A DNA stretch of 64,000 bases from Sordaria brevicollis (Eukaryota > Ascomycota > Sordariomycetes > Sordariales > Sordariaceae). The position numbers were made by a program, and so were the translations under genes. How positions within the stretch are numbered: the stretch's first letter is position 1; each line of letters opens with the position of its first letter. Under the pieces are notes generated by a model. It made no database searches, was not told the DNA's origin, and saw only the letters and a program-made list of their open reading frames with translations. Shown here piece after piece: positions 34,099 through 46,761 of this stretch. The stretch lies in contig JAUTDP010000009.1 of NCBI GenBank assembly GCA_033439795.1, positions 1,550,001-1,614,000 on the forward strand, read 5' to 3'.

Positions 34099-35629
34099 CT
34101 TGAAGGAAAGGACTGGGACGAGTTCATCAACCGTTCAATAGTCCAATTGGAAAAGGTGGAGGACCAGGTTTGGAAAAAGGGACCTAGCAGGTGCTGTCAA
34201 TTCAATTACACGAGAAGCTGGGCCGTCAACGGGTCGCAGAGTGTACCTACTGACAAGCATCACCGTGGCCTCTCGATAATCGGCCGTGTTCCGCGCCAGC
34301 TGTCCAGCACTGGTTCTCCAAAATGCTTACGTTGCTTTGAACGGGCCCCTGTTCGTCCGTAGAGGTGTCCACCCCGGCAATTACCTCTAGAGCTCGGACC
34401 ACCAAGCTTAAGCTTCCGAGTGGGGCCCATTTCAGGACCCGCCCGACGGGACGGGAGGTTCGTTCACCTCCACCGCGCTTAGCCCGGGCTCCGGCCGGGG
34501 TCTCTAGGTAGCTTCGGAGGATGATGACGCCGTGGTCCCGACTTCCACAGTCCCTTTTCTCTTTACTACCACTTTCACCGTCGACAGCAGACCTAATGGA
34601 AACTCGAACCACCTCAACGAAAGTACTCCAGTATAGGCGCTGCCGTCCGCATACCTCTAGAACCGATCGACCCTGAAGACGTCAAGAATGTCCGCAAGTG
34701 TTAGAGAGTTGCCCCGCCAAAACCAAAGTCTTCTGGAGCTGTTAGCAATTATTTTATGTTCACTTTTCAACCTCAAACTAGAATACACAATATGCTTCGT
34801 CCAGAACATTGCCAAAATCTCCATGTTTTCAGTGTCGGCTAAGAGATCATGATGTTTCCATTTCTTTATTCAGAATATGGTGTCATTGAGCTTCTGCCCA
34901 ACAGCTACCCCTGCGTGGGGTGCTTCCACTTGTCACCACTGCGCAACCCCCATGTCAGTGGTGAGAATGAGGGGCAAATGCGTGTACACAGCAGGGGAAG
35001 CTTGGAGCTCACAAGTACAAACCTCAACCGCCCATTTCTCTCAAACTCATGAGAACGTGTTAACAAGTTTGATATTTTTGCTCTGATAATTTACCACTAT
35101 AGATAAGAGTTATTGACATTCAATATGGACCGTGGAGGAGAAAACAGAAACCTACAAACTGCCGCCCCAGCAAACCGCTACTGCACTCTGGTGATAGATC
35201 GTGAAGCTCCGGTCCAGGATCCTACGCCGACGAGGTCATGGATTGGGAGCGGGAGGGTTCCCACGCTGGTTTCCACTTCATCATACCCTGAAATGCAATC
35301 TAGCCTCAGCTTGACAGCTTCCAGTTGGCTTGGCAACATGTTCTCTCAGTGAGCCTGATGATATTTTAGATAGCTCCTGGCCCTCATTTCTCCAATCGCG
35401 GGACCTATCTGACCGACTGCTGCTCCTCCACATGTTTGCACACAATTAGTTAATAACTTTGCATCCCGCTGTTGTTAAATATATAATGGCATAGACCGTT
35501 GACGTGTTCCTAAACACCAACCTTAGCTGTTCCCCCTCTTCTGATTTCCGACCTTTGAGCTTCAGTGACGTCGACAGCCGCCGCAATATATAGCCCGAGC
35601 AACAAAAATATTCCGTCTTTTTACCCATC
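34099..35629. promoter_or_regulatory. Divergent intergenic region ost1 / hexokinase
   Basis: 1.53 kb between start codons. It contains a short GC-rich island near 34430-34500 and otherwise mixed noncoding DNA. I looked for and did not find a tRNA or a credible open frame. Confidence 0.45.
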
Positions 35630-38600
35630 ATGGTTGGACTTGGACCCAAACCTCCTCTTCCCAGAAAGGGCACCGGTACGTATACAAATTCGTTTTTTCA
35701 GCCTCATCGGGTACATCTCTTTAGTCAGTTGTTCAAGCCGTCCGATATGACTAGGCAAGCCAGGCACCCACTCCCTCTTAACACACCCTCTTTAAGCTTG
35801 TCAGTCCATATATCAGATACCAGGCGGCGTCAAACGTCAAGTTTCGGGCGGCAGGATATGCACAACCTGCCGCGTCTTCATGTTACACCGACTCTCTGTG
35901 AAATTGGATTGATAGCGGCATGGGCGGATCGAACATGAAGCCTTCGACGACGGGACTCGGGTGAGACTGACCAAGTGGCCCCTGGTGCCCTCGATATGCG
36001 GTGCTACTTTGCACCGAGAGAGAGTTGTTTCGGTTAAGGTATCCTCCTCTTGAAGAACTTTTAACGCCCTACCCCGGGTTCAGTTTTCCCCGTCCCGCCT
36101 TTCCATCGCACTTTCTGTTTCATTTTCCCCGTGGCCCTTCCAATTCCATTCCTGTGGAGGTATCATCCCGCATACTGCCTTCCCCAACACAGTCCTACTA
36201 CCTGCTTAATATGCACACCATTGTCCTGGTCAGTATTTGCTTGGCGACTTTGGTTGGCGTGGGCAAATGTGGAAATGGTGGGCATCCGTTTCTTCAGACA
36301 TGGAGGGGTAGCTTCCTTCACTTCTGATGATGGCTCCCGCCCGTTTGGGATGTCAGCTTATCACCTCCTTCTTTCCTTCGCAGCTTGGTCTGCGTGACGT
36401 GCCTCGAACCTGTCAACTTGCGTGACCGCCGCATCCAATAAAAAGATCGGGTGCTAGAGGTACCGACCGAACCAAAGACCGGGAGCTTCCACTTGGACAA
36501 ACGGCTCGTCGATTTCGAGTGGGAAAGAGCGGATGGAACCAAAAGTTGAAAAGGCGGAAGGTGCGTCTGGGAAGAAAAGTGGAAGTTGCCCTCTGATATT
36601 GAATCTTTATCCTTGGATGAAAGCCGACCCTAAAAGCCTTCTTGGCCCGGGGATGATCAGCTCTCCAGGCTCCCGACTCTACCGACCTACATCAAGCTAT
36701 TGTCCTGCATCGCCGATACCTCTACCCCAACTCCAGAGTGACATCACCGACTTCACCTAAGAAACCCTAAGCCCACTTCCCTTCAAGCGTTTCCCTCCAG
36801 CTCCTCAGACTGTTGCTATCCCGATTATTCGTTGCTTTTGCCTCTTTTCTACAGGGGTAACAACATCAGACACTCCAATTTCCCTGCGTTTGCCGGCTTG
36901 TGAACGGATCTTTCGGTTTGTTGCCGCCGATTTCATCCTCTTCAGTCAACTTCTTGGCTTTCAATGCAGCTATGGCGCCTGCCGGAAGCTCTTCGCCCAG
37001 GAACCTAGTCCACCACGAGCATCCCCCTCCTTTAAGCAGGCTTCGTTCTTATCACCACCACGCCCACTGCCTTAACCGGAACACTTCCAGCGCAGAGGGC
37101 AAGAAGTTTACCACAAAAGTTTGCAATCTTACAACTAACCATGCCGTCAGGAACCCTTGATAACCTTCCCAAGGATCTCAAGAAGGAGATCGAGCATCTC
37201 GAGCGCCTCTTTACAGTTGATGGTGCCAAGCTCAAGGAAATCACCGACCACTTCGTCAATGAACTCGAGAAGGGTAAGCACTCGAAAGAAAGCTAAAGAT
37301 ACTATTTGTCCAGGCCTAGACAAAATGCTGACTATTTCTCCCCCTCTTAGGTCTTAGCGTCCAGGGAGGGAGCATCGTGCGTTTTACCAACGACCTACCG
37401 ACAAAGACATAGAACCGAATTTCGCTGACAATGGAATCATATAGCCCATGAACCCTACCTGGGTCATGTCCTTCCCCGACGGAAACGAAACCGGCACCTA
37501 CCTGGCCTTGGATATGGGTGGCACAAACCTACGTGTCTGCCAAGTCACTCTGACCGAGACCAAGTCCGAATTCGACATTATCCAGTCCAAGTATCGCATG
37601 CCCGAGGAGCTCAAGACGGGCGATGCCGAGGAGCTATGGGAGTACATTGCGGATTGCCTTATGCAATTCATCGAGACGCACCACGGCGACCCAACCAAGC
37701 TCGATAAGCTTCCCCTCGGCTTCACATTCTCCTACCCTGCGACGCAGAACTACATCGATGAGGGCATTCTACAGCGCTGGACCAAGGGCTTCGATATTGC
37801 GGGCGTGGAGGGCCATAATGTTGTCCCCATGTTTGAGGCTGCTCTTCAGCGTCGGGTAAGTTCTATTCTCTGATTTTCCTTGAACAAATGCTAAAATGTT
37901 TGTCTCCAGGGTGTGCCTATCAAGCTGACAGCCTTGATCAACGACACCACCGGTACCCTCATTGCCTCGGCATACACTGATCCTAAGATGAGAATTGGAT
38001 GCATTTTCGGCACTGGGTGCAACGCGGCGTACATGGAGAACTGCGGCTCTATTCCAAAGCTCGCTCACATGAACCTCCCACCAGACATGCCAATGGCTAT
38101 CAACTGCGAATGGGGAGCTTTCGACAATGAGCACAAGGTCTTGCCTCGTACTCCTTACGACGTCATTATCGACAAGGATTCGCCGCGTCCAGGTCAACAG
38201 TCGTTCGAGAAAATGGTCGCAGGATTGTATCTCGGCGAAATCTTCCGTCTAGTGTTGGTTGACCTCCATGACAACCAGGAGATCAAGATCTTCGCTGGCC
38301 AGGATATTGCCAAACTTCGCAAGGCGTACAGTCTCGACTCGTCCTTCCTGTCCGCCATCGAAGAGTGAGTACAAAGCTTGCGCAAGATGTCAAGGCCTGT
38401 TCGCTAACAAACATCTGCAGGGATCCTTTCGAGAACCTGTCCGAAACCGCCGACCTTTTCCAGTCAAAGCTGGGTCTTAAACCCACTGCCCCCGAATTGG
38501 AACTTATCCGTCGCACCGCCGAGCTGATCGGTACCCGTGCCGCTCGCCTCTCTGCTTGCGGTGTTGCTGCCATTAGCAAGAAGAAGGGATACAAGGAGTG

Positions 38601-38865
38601 CCACGTTGGTGCTGACGGATCCGTGTTCAACAAGTATCCCAACTTCAAGGCTCGAGGTGCCCAGGCGCTCCGTGAGATTCTCGATTGGCCGGAGAAGGCG
38701 GACCCCAAGGAAGATGATCCGATCGAGATTCTGGCCGCCGAGGACGGTAGCGGTGTCGGCGCTGCCTTGATCGCTGCCCTCACGATGCAGCGGATCAAGC
38801 AAGGAAACATGCACGGTATTCTGCATCCAGAGAATTTCAAAACTACCGAGCCTCTGCCCGCGTAA
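35630..38865 (+). CDS. hxk: Hexokinase, two possible N-termini
   Basis: Exons are 35630-35675, 37151-37273, 37351-37376, 37445-37855, 37910-38364 and 38421-38865, giving 501 aa. It phosphorylates hexoses with ATP. Motifs seen are LALDMGGTNLRV (phosphate 1), LPLGFTFSYPATQ (sugar binding), LINDTTGTL with the catalytic Asp, FGTGCNAAY, and the C-terminal adenosine segment LAAEDGSGVGAALIAAL. Exon 1 encodes MVGLGPKPPLPRKGTG, matching the conserved hexokinase N-terminus (yeast Hxk2 begins MVHLGPKKPQARKGS). It lies 1475 bp upstream, an exceptionally long intron for this window. An in-frame ATG at 37141, ten bases before exon 2 and inside that intron's 3' end, would give a 489-aa form starting MPSGTLDNLP. 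Both ATGs have good contexts, so two promoters or leaders are likely. Confidence 0.92.
35676..37150 (+). other. hxk: 1475-bp first intron of the hexokinase gene
   Basis: The donor is GTACGT, and the acceptor region is CTAACCATGCCGTCAG, where the branch-site-like CTAAC sits beside the start codon of the possible short form. Short open frames inside (for example near 36211) show no family resemblance. The length, about ten times a normal intron here, suggests an internal promoter. Confidence 0.7.
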
Positions 38866-39218
38866 GCTGAAAATGGGGAGAGAAACTTAATGATGTGTTT
38901 TCCGCTTGGAGAGCTCTGTGGATAGCCAGCTCGGATGGCGTTTAGCAGTGCCAGTTTGCCTCTTTTGACCGTTCAGACCTCTACTTTGGCGCAAATGATA
39001 GAAGATCTTATACCTTTAATATATAGTCAAGTGCAAGCAGCTAATCGTATCTTGCAATAGATCTTATATGACGTGTGTCTCGAGAGGTGTGTGTGAGTTG
39101 GAGTTGTTTGAATGTTGAACTCTAGCCATATTTGAGGTGAAGTCTTTTTTTGTTCGAATTTACACCGACTTTCCCACTTGGGTAACTTCGAAACCAAATA
39201 GTTTGTAAGCTATTCATC
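38866..39218. other. Convergent 3' flanks of hexokinase and aminotransferase
   Basis: 353 bp, rather AT-rich. No gene is seen. Confidence 0.5.
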
Positions 39219-40559
39219 CTAGAACAAGTGTTCGTCAACATAATGACCCAACAGTTTCAGGCCCTGTTGTAAGACTTCGGTCTCACAAGCATAGCCTATC
39301 CTCACACAGCCCTTAAAGTCCGCCCCAAGGCCAAAGCAAGGACTGCCAGGCATAAACAGAACCTTTGTTTTTTCCAAGACATCCAGAACCAAAGCAGCAT
39401 CATCAACCGGCACCCCTCCCTTTCTCATATTCCGAAACCGCACCAAAGCCGTCGTTCCCGCCGTCGGCCTAACCCACGAGCATACCTTGCTGTACTTGCC
39501 CTCCACAAACTCGGTAAGCAATTCCAGATTAGTCCTGGCCAAGTTCATGTTCCTCTCCAGCAATGCTGGCAGCACGGTAGGACCAAGCGCGTAGCTCGCA
39601 ACCTGATCGTCCAGCTGCGACACGCTGATGGCGGTGTAATCGCGGGCGGAAGCGATGGCGCGGAGGAAAGAAGAAGAGCGGGAGGCGATCCAACCAAGAC
39701 GGAGGCCGGCGAGGGCAAAGGCTTTGGACATGGATCCTGTTGAGATGGTTGTACATGTCTTCGATTTGTCTTCCTCTGTTCCGGAAGGAGAAGAAGGGGG
39801 TAAGGATAGGATGGATGGAGGTGCTGGAGAGGATTGGGTAGACAGTGAGTGGAAGAGGGGAGAGTACACTTCATCTGATAAAATGGTGATGTTACGGGCG
39901 GAACAGAAGTTGAGGATGGATTGCAGGGTGGTGGTGGGGATGGTCGCTCCGGTTGGGTTGTTGGGGTTGTTTAGGACGAGGAGCTATACTCTGTCAGTTT
40001 CGATTGGGATAAGAAGAAGAGGGGAGAGAGAGACATGGACGGGACAGACCTTGGTATTCTCCTTCACCAACCCCTTCAACTCCTCAACATCAGGAACATA
40101 GCCATTCTCAGCCTTCAACTTCCACAACGAAACCTCGGCGCCCAAGCTCTCGGGAACCGAGTACAGCTGCTGATAAGTAGGGTACACGGAAATGACATGG
40201 TCGCCCGGTTCGACCAGCGTGTAAAATACCAAAAAATTGGCGGCTATGGCGCCCTGTGTGATGATGATGTTTTCCGCGGTTAACGGTTCCTGCTCCTCGG
40301 AAGAGTAGAGATTAAGGTCCCGGTTGAGCAGCGAGGCCACTCGTGAACGCAAGGTCTCGGAGCCGAGGATGTCGCCGTATGTAAGCTTCTTGGAGAGCTG
40401 TAAAGGGTGTTGTGATGAAGAATCGGGGGAAGTGTTTAGAGAGATGAGATCGGTGATGGAGATGGAGGCGCAACAGGTTTCAGCTACGTTGAGTACACCG
40501 GGAGTGGTCTCGTAGCGGTCCATCCATTGTTCGACTTCGAAGGGGGTGATTTTGACCAT
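39219..40559 (-). CDS. Class I/II PLP-dependent aminotransferase
   Basis: Exons are 40559-40050 and 39983-39219, giving 424 aa. It has fold-type I aminotransferase features: ITQGAIAANFLVFYTLVEPGDHVISVYPTYQQL (substrate/PLP entry), VLNNPNNPTG with the PLP-contacting Asn, ILSDEVYSPLF with the Asp and Tyr that hold the cofactor, and the Schiff-base lysine in TGSMSKAFALAGLRLGW. A C-terminal arginine region GCVRIGYA would bind the substrate carboxylate. A Ser/Pro-rich insertion lies between SDEVYSPLF and the lysine motif. The substrate cannot be read from the sequence; such fungal proteins are annotated variously as aspartate-, aromatic- or capreomycidine-synthase-like. No targeting signal is seen. 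Upstream in-frame Met codons would add 36 residues; I prefer the Met at 40559 because it precedes the conserved start. Confidence 0.9.
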
Positions 40560-41839
40560 GGTTGCGGATTGGGTTGGATGTATGGTGGCTTTTGATTGTT
40601 CAGATACTTGATTTTCAATGTCATCGTGAAGCATGTGGTTTATACATACATATGTATATATATACATCTTTCAGGTACATCTATGGAGTACATCTTTTAG
40701 TATGACATGAAGGGCGCGCCCTCTCTCGATAGCTCGGTGTTATTTGACACGAAGATCCACTGACTTGATAGACTCCCGTACCCTCTCTGTTCCGTGATAA
40801 GTAGAATGATGTTGAAGCAGTCTTTGAGCCATTGAACTTTCTACCACATAACCACCTACAGTATCGTGAGATTGTCCTTGGTGTTTCTCCCTTCCTTTAA
40901 TCCCGAATCTGTGGCACTCAGGTACCGTCGTCCGCATTCCTCAACAATCGAGTCCCCGCATGATTCGCAATAAGGCACTTGGCCGAGCGACATGTGCAAG
41001 TCGTTGAGGTTGGAACCAATGGCGATAGGAGCGGGGGACAAGTGGACCTGACGAAAGCTGGGGAAGATGTGAATCCACACCGTGTTTTGGCCAATCAGAG
41101 ACTAGAAAGTGGCTGCATTGTCTCCAGGTGGTGGGTCAAGACCGTCAAGGAAGTTCAACAGCTCCACTATCTGGACAGCCTTCGTCATTGCTGCAGTCAG
41201 AGCCATCCACGCACACGGGCCGCGCAACTTGGCTTTCACAGTCTCGCTCACGTTCAAAGTTGGCTGAGTGCAATCAAAGCGGCCGTCAAAGTCACAGCAC
41301 AGCTCGGTGTTTCAGGTCCGTCACGCAGAGTACCTTTCCGGCCATCGCAGTCGGTTTTTGGCTACAACTTTCATCTCGATCTCTCCAAATCTTTGATTCC
41401 CGGCTTTGGACAACTCTTTGAAGCCAACAAGAAACGCCGTTGCTGACATTGCCTTATTTATCAACACCACTCGTACAACAACTCAGCAAGTCGAGGCTTA
41501 CCGGGTGCTCGAGCCGTGGGGATTGGGTCAACTAAAGTCAGGTCATCTGAGTCCGGTTGAAAGCTCAGGTTGGCTCCGTTGGGGATAGCCAGGAACATTA
41601 GCCTGGCGCCACACCACCGATAGGTACTTACACGCCGATCCGACAGCTCACTTGGTCACCACCTATCATCTGCCTCAAAGCGCGCACGTCCACCGCGGCT
41701 GGTTGGATTGTTCCTCTTCAACAACTCGACACCGACTACCTCCCGAATTCAACGGCGTCAAAGACAAAACGACCGTCTTTCCCTCTCGCAAAGCCATCAA
41801 CAGCGCCTTCACTTGAGGCCTGGGCTATATCTCACAATC
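40560..41839. promoter_or_regulatory. Divergent intergenic region aminotransferase / ABCG transporter
   Basis: 1.28 kb between start codons. A 155-codon open frame at 40979-41446 on the plus strand has no recognisable domain and sits in the probable 5' leader of the transporter. I do not support it as a gene. Confidence 0.45.
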
Positions 41840-44800
41840 ATGGCGTTCGGGATACCCCGCGCGCTCGCGCTGGCGGCGCTATCGCTGTCATGCGTTGCGT
41901 CAGCCTACCAGAACTACACATCCATCGATATGATGCGAGCGCAAATGGAACTGATGGCTGATCGACCAAAGGACTGCCCTCCATGGTACGCTCTACCTCT
42001 CCGTCCGTCCAGGTATCTGGTCCGGTGATACTGATAATACTCTTCGGCTAGCTTCAACTGCAACTTGCCCATGTACTCGTGTGGTCAATACGCAGCATGT
42101 AGCGAGTACAGTGGCAAGTGTATCTGCCCCGATGGCTTTGGCGGAGACAACTGCTTAGAACCACGTACGTGAACCCTCGATGCCAACAAATATCCTTTAT
42201 CTGATGCGATTACTAAAATTGGCTATGGCTTATCGCAGTTTGCGGCTCACTTGCTCGAGGCCCCGACCGACCAGTCCGTAAGGGCAAGTCATGCGAATGC
42301 GATGATGGCTGGGCAGGCATCAATTGCAACGTCTGCGCGAACGATAACGTCTGCAACGCCTTTACCGACACCGGCGATGGAGGTGTCTGTTATACGGGCG
42401 GTGAGGTCGTCAAGCAAAACTACCAGATCTGCGATGTTACAAACAAGGCTATTCGAAACCTTTTGGGAACCAAAGTGCCTCAGGTTACGTTTACCTGCAA
42501 GAAGGAAACCGGCGAATGCGATTTCCAGTGTGAGTTCGGCTTCTTATATGAATCAGATGTCCAATCGCTAACATGTCGATAGTTTGGGTCGAGGAACGCG
42601 AGTCGTTCATGTGCCACCTGAAGGAATGCGATTCGACCGCCAACTTTGACTTCGAGCACGGAAAGAACACGACCTCCTACAAGTGCGAAAAGATTTCATG
42701 CGAGTGTATTCCGGATCGAATGCTATGTGGCGAACATGGCTCCGTTGATATTGGCGAATTCCTGTCCGAGGAAATCAAGGGACCTGCGAGCTTCGAATGC
42801 ACCCAAAACGCCGGAGAGGACAAGAAGTGTGCCTTCAAGGAGCCCGAGATGAACAATCTCATCAACGACGTTTTTGGTGACTCAAGCATTCTTCTCACTT
42901 GCAGCGCTGGCGAGTGTCTCTACCACACCGAAGTCCCCGGTTACACGCCTACCGTTCCCAAAATCAACACGCCACTTATCGCAGGTGTCATTGCCGCTTG
43001 TGGGCTCTTCCTGGTTGCTGTGATTCTGGGAACCTGGTACCTCTCACGCAGAAAGTTCAAGTATGGTCCGATTCATCTTGATGACTCGGATGACGAGGCT
43101 ATCAAGCTTATGACGGACCACAAGCCCGCTTCTCTCTACTTCGAGAATGTCGTTTACAACCTCAACGGAAAGGAAATTCTGTCTGGCATTCAAGGCATGG
43201 CTCACCCGGGCGAAGTAACGGCCATCATGGGAGCGTCAGGAGCAGGCAAGACAACTTTCTTGGATATTCTTGCCCGAAAAAACAAGCGCGGTCAGGTGTC
43301 AGGCGATTTCTATATCAACGGCGAAAAGGTTAGCGACGTGGAGTACAAGAACGCCGTCGGCTTCGTCGACCAGGAAGATACTATGCTGCCCACTTTGACG
43401 GTTCACGAGACCATTCTCAACAGCGCTCTTCTTCGCCTACCAAAAGACATGACCCGCGCCGCAAAGGAACAGAGGGTGATTGAGGTCGAAAAGCAGTTGG
43501 GTATTCACCACATTCGGGATTCTCTGATCGGCTCCGAAGAAGGCAAAGGACGCGGCATCTCCGGTGGAGAGAAGCGCAGAGTTGGTATTGCTTGCGAGCT
43601 GGTCACCAGTCCTTCGATCCTTTTCCTCGATGAGCCCACCAGTGGTCTTGATGCTTACAACGCCTACAACGTCGTTGAATGCCTCGTTACTTTGGCCAAG
43701 ACATACAAGCGAACCGTCATCTTTACTATCCATCAGCCCAGATCCAACATTGTTGCGCTTTTCGACCAGCTCATTCTGTTGGCACAAGGCAAGACTGTGT
43801 ATTCTGGGCCCCTTCACCAATGTCAGGAGTACTTCGATCAGATTGGCTATACCTGCCCTCCTGGCTTCAACATTGCCGATTACCTGGTTGACTTGACAAT
43901 GCACGCCGGATCCACCACATCCTTCGACGATGGTACACTGTCAGTTGATGGGGCTAGCGTGGGACCCAGCAGTACTAGAGCCGTCAAGTCGATTGCCAGT
44001 GTATCTGGACTCAGCATCGGTGACGACAGTTTGGTTGAATCATCCACTTCACGCCCGAGAAATAACCGTCGCGACTCGGTCAGACGGAGACAGGAGAGGG
44101 AGCTCTATACCAGGCGCAAGCAAGCCGTTGACACTGCTGCGTCCTCGGATGCCGGAGATGAGATTGGCTCCTACAAGTTGCAGAAGCAGGCACCCACTCC
44201 TCTGCGCAACGTGAACGACGATCTCCACGACCTTCCTCCTCCCGCTGTGACTGGCACTGATCTTGACGTTCTTATCGAGTCATATGCCCATTCCGACATT
44301 GCTGCAAGCACCCATGATGAAATCCACCAGGCGATCGAAGCTGCGGTGAACAGCAACGGCCAAAACGCCAACGGATATGTTGCTGATGGTAACATCTACA
44401 CCGGCACCATGGGTAAAGGCTACGCGCGCGTGGGCTTGTTCCGACAGTTCGTCATTCTATCTCAGCGCACCTGGAAGAACCTGTACCGCAACCCGATGTT
44501 GATGTTGACTCACTACGCCATCGCGATCCTCTTGGCTGTTTTTGCTGGCTACTTGTTCTACGGTTTGACTTTGGACATTGCGGGTTTCCAGAACAGGCTT
44601 GGTCTCTTCTTCTTCGTCCTCGCTTTGTTTGGTTTCAGCACTCTCACCAGCTTGGGTGTCTTCTCCCAGGAAAGGTTGCTGTTTGTACGCGAGAGAGCGA
44701 ACGGCTACTATTCGCCCGTCACCTATTTCGCTGCCAAGGTCTTGTTCGACATTGTCCCCCTGAGAATCATCCCGCCCATTCTGCTCGGCGCGATTATCTA

Positions 44801-45266
44801 CCCGATGACCGGTCTCGTCGCCGATTATCAGCGTTTCTTTGTCTTTATCCTGGTCTTGGTTCTCTTCAACCTTGCCGCTGCTGCTATCTGCCTGTTCATT
44901 GGCATCGTATGCAAGGATGGAGGTGTGGCCAACCTGATCGGTAGCTTGGTCATGCTCTTCAGTCTGCTCTTTGCGGGTTTGTTGCTCAACCATAACGCCA
45001 TCCCAGCTGCGGCGCTTTGGCTTCAGTGGCTCTCCATCTTCCATTACGGCTTCGAGGCTCTCATTGTGAACGAGGTCACTCAGCTCACCCTTGTTGACCA
45101 CAAGTACGGTCTGGATATCACCGTCCCTGGCGCCACGATCTTGACCACTTTCGGTTTCGATAACTCGGCCATGTGGAGGGATATCATGAACCTCGGCCTC
45201 TTTGGCATGACCTTCATCATCCTTGCTTATGGTGCCATGCACATTCTTCTGGTTGAGAAGAGGTAA
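41840..45266 (+). CDS. adp1: ABCG-type transporter, Adp1-like, with EGF-like ectodomain
   Basis: Exons are 41840-41985, 42052-42164, 42239-42529 and 42583-45266, giving 1077 aa. A signal peptide ([22 protein letters not shown]) is followed by a Cys-rich ectodomain with EGF-like spacing ([25 protein letters not shown], then [15 protein letters not shown]). A transmembrane segment lies near residue 325 ([23 protein letters not shown]). The cytosolic ABC domain has Walker [10 protein letters not shown] (about residue 400), signature ISGGEKRR, Walker [13 protein letters not shown] and the ABCG motif FTIHQPRS. It is followed by an Arg/Ser-rich linker and a six-helix membrane domain with the family motif [14 protein letters not shown]. 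This architecture (ectodomain-TM-NBD-TMD) is that of yeast Adp1, whose substrate is not firmly known. All catalytic motifs are intact. Confidence 0.93.
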
Positions 45267-45834
45267 CGAGGTGACCCCAAAGACCATATTATTAGACCAC
45301 AGTTGCTGGTTAATATGAACTGGAGGATGTAGCAACTGTTATTAGACCGGCGTGTATGACGCGTTGATTCTAATAGATAGATGTCATACCGTACTCATGT
45401 GTTTTCTCTCTCTTTAGTTTGTACAGCGTTTTTTTACATGATGACAGGGATGGAATGGTTTTCTTGGAAATATTTTGGAGTCGACACTGGCGTATTTGGG
45501 TCATGGAACATCATCATCGTACTATCTAGGCAACAAATAAAGCGTATTCTGGAGACCAGCGGCTCAGATAAATAAGGGTATCGGAATAAAGTACAGCGTT
45601 GTAAAAGGTTCAATAAGAGTGTTGTGATGATGATGATGGGCTGGGTGTCCTTGGCCGATCTGAATCTATTTGTACACACAACCCTCCGCGTTTTAATGTA
45701 CAAGGTTGCTGGGGTTCACTAATCGTGTAAATCTTCTCACGACAAAGCAGCAAACCTTTGTAAACTGTTTTGTACAACCACGGTGGGGGGGCAGAAGGAC
45801 GTAATGAGATGTAGCGTTGTGCTTGCGTCCCAAT
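45267..45834. other. Convergent 3' flanks of the transporter and Pet123
   Basis: 568 bp of AT-rich noncoding DNA. No gene is seen. Confidence 0.5.
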
Positions 45835-46761
45835 TTACAACTTGCCGCCAGTCAACTCCTCAGCCACGTTCTTCTGTCTAACTGTCGTCTTGACAGCGGC
45901 CGAAGTGGTAGCAGTGTATCTGTCGTTGAAGCCAGTGAACTCGCTCTTGAGCTCTCTCAAGCTGATAGGGTTCTTCTGCGAATCCCAGATGCTGCGGCCA
46001 GTTTCCCAGAGACCGGCGTTGTGGATCTTCTCGGTGAAGTTCTTGTTGACGTGCTCCTCCAGCTCCTTCTCATCCACGATGAAGTTCTTGGAGGCCACGT
46101 ACAGCTGGACGAGGGCGTCCCGGCGCGCCTCGCTCTTCATGGCCTCCTTCTCCGCATGCTTGATGCGCGCCTCTTCGGCCTTCTTGAACGCCTCCGGGTC
46201 TACGGGCACGAACGTGTTCTTGGCCGTGCTCTCGCGGATCGTCGCGCGCGTGAATACCTCGTCCCAGCGCTCCGGTGCCTGGGCCGCCCGCTTGTTGCGC
46301 AGGTACCGCGCCTTGCTCTCCTTCGCCTGCTTCTGGTCGCGCGCCACCTTGCGACTCCAGAGCCCCTTCAGACCGGCCTCGAGCGCCACGCGCCGGGCGT
46401 TGGCCATCTCGCGGCGCTGTGCATCCTCCTTCGACTTGGGCGGGCTCTTCTTGCGCTCGCGGATCGACTTGGGCGCGATGCGATGGACGTAGCCATCTTG
46501 GATCTGCTCCGGGACACCCTTCTTGGGGAAGATGGAGCGGGGAATCGGCAGGTGGCCCTTGACGAAGGGGTGCCTGACCTCAGAAGATTGAGGTGGCTCG
46601 GGAAGCTTGATGTAGTTGGGCGAATCGGGAGGAATGGTGGCACTTCTAACTGGTAGGGTGGTGCTGAATGATCGGGCGGCAACGGCGGCGCATAATGAGG
46701 TCGAGGTGGAAAGGATGGACTGCACGCCGCTGAGCGACGGCCTGGCAAGAGTTGGCGCCAT
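45835..46761 (-). CDS. pet123: Mitochondrial small-ribosomal-subunit protein Pet123 (mS26)
   Basis: The single exon gives 308 aa. It resembles the fungal mS26/Pet123 family: a presequence rich in Ser/Ala/Arg (to about RSFSTTLPVRSA), then PPDSPNYIKLPEPPQS and VKGHLPIPRSIFPKK. A long, highly charged helical region follows (RDQKQAKESKARYLRNKRAA, KKAEEARIKHAEKEAMKSEARRDALVQLYVASKNFIV). Such long basic helices bind rRNA on the surface of the 37S subunit. The assignment is from recalled family features; the charged helix alone would not be specific, but the KGHLPIPR block is. It is divergent from nog2. Confidence 0.85.
   Translation of the reverse strand: MAPTLARPSLSGVQSILSTSTSLCAAVAARSFSTTLPVRSATIPPDSPNYIKLPEPPQSSEVRHPFVKGHLPIPRSIFPKKGVPEQIQDGYVHRIAPKSIRERKKSPPKSKEDAQRREMANARRVALEAGLKGLWSRKVARDQKQAKESKARYLRNKRAAQAPERWDEVFTRATIRESTAKNTFVPVDPEAFKKAEEARIKHAEKEAMKSEARRDALVQLYVASKNFIVDEKELEEHVNKNFTEKIHNAGLWETGRSIWDSQKNPISLRELKSEFTGFNDRYTATTSAAVKTTVRQKNVAEELTGGKL

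Noticed and set aside
36211..36327. Short secreted-looking peptide frame (MHTIVLVSICLATLVGVGKCG) in the hexokinase intron
   Set aside because: The hydrophobic start resembles a signal peptide, but the frame is short, has no Cys pattern or conserved remainder and lies inside an intron.
40979..41446. 155-codon open frame upstream of the ABCG transporter
   Set aside because: No domain, no splice or start context of note, and it lies in the probable 5' leader. An open frame of this size is expected by chance in GC-rich fungal DNA.
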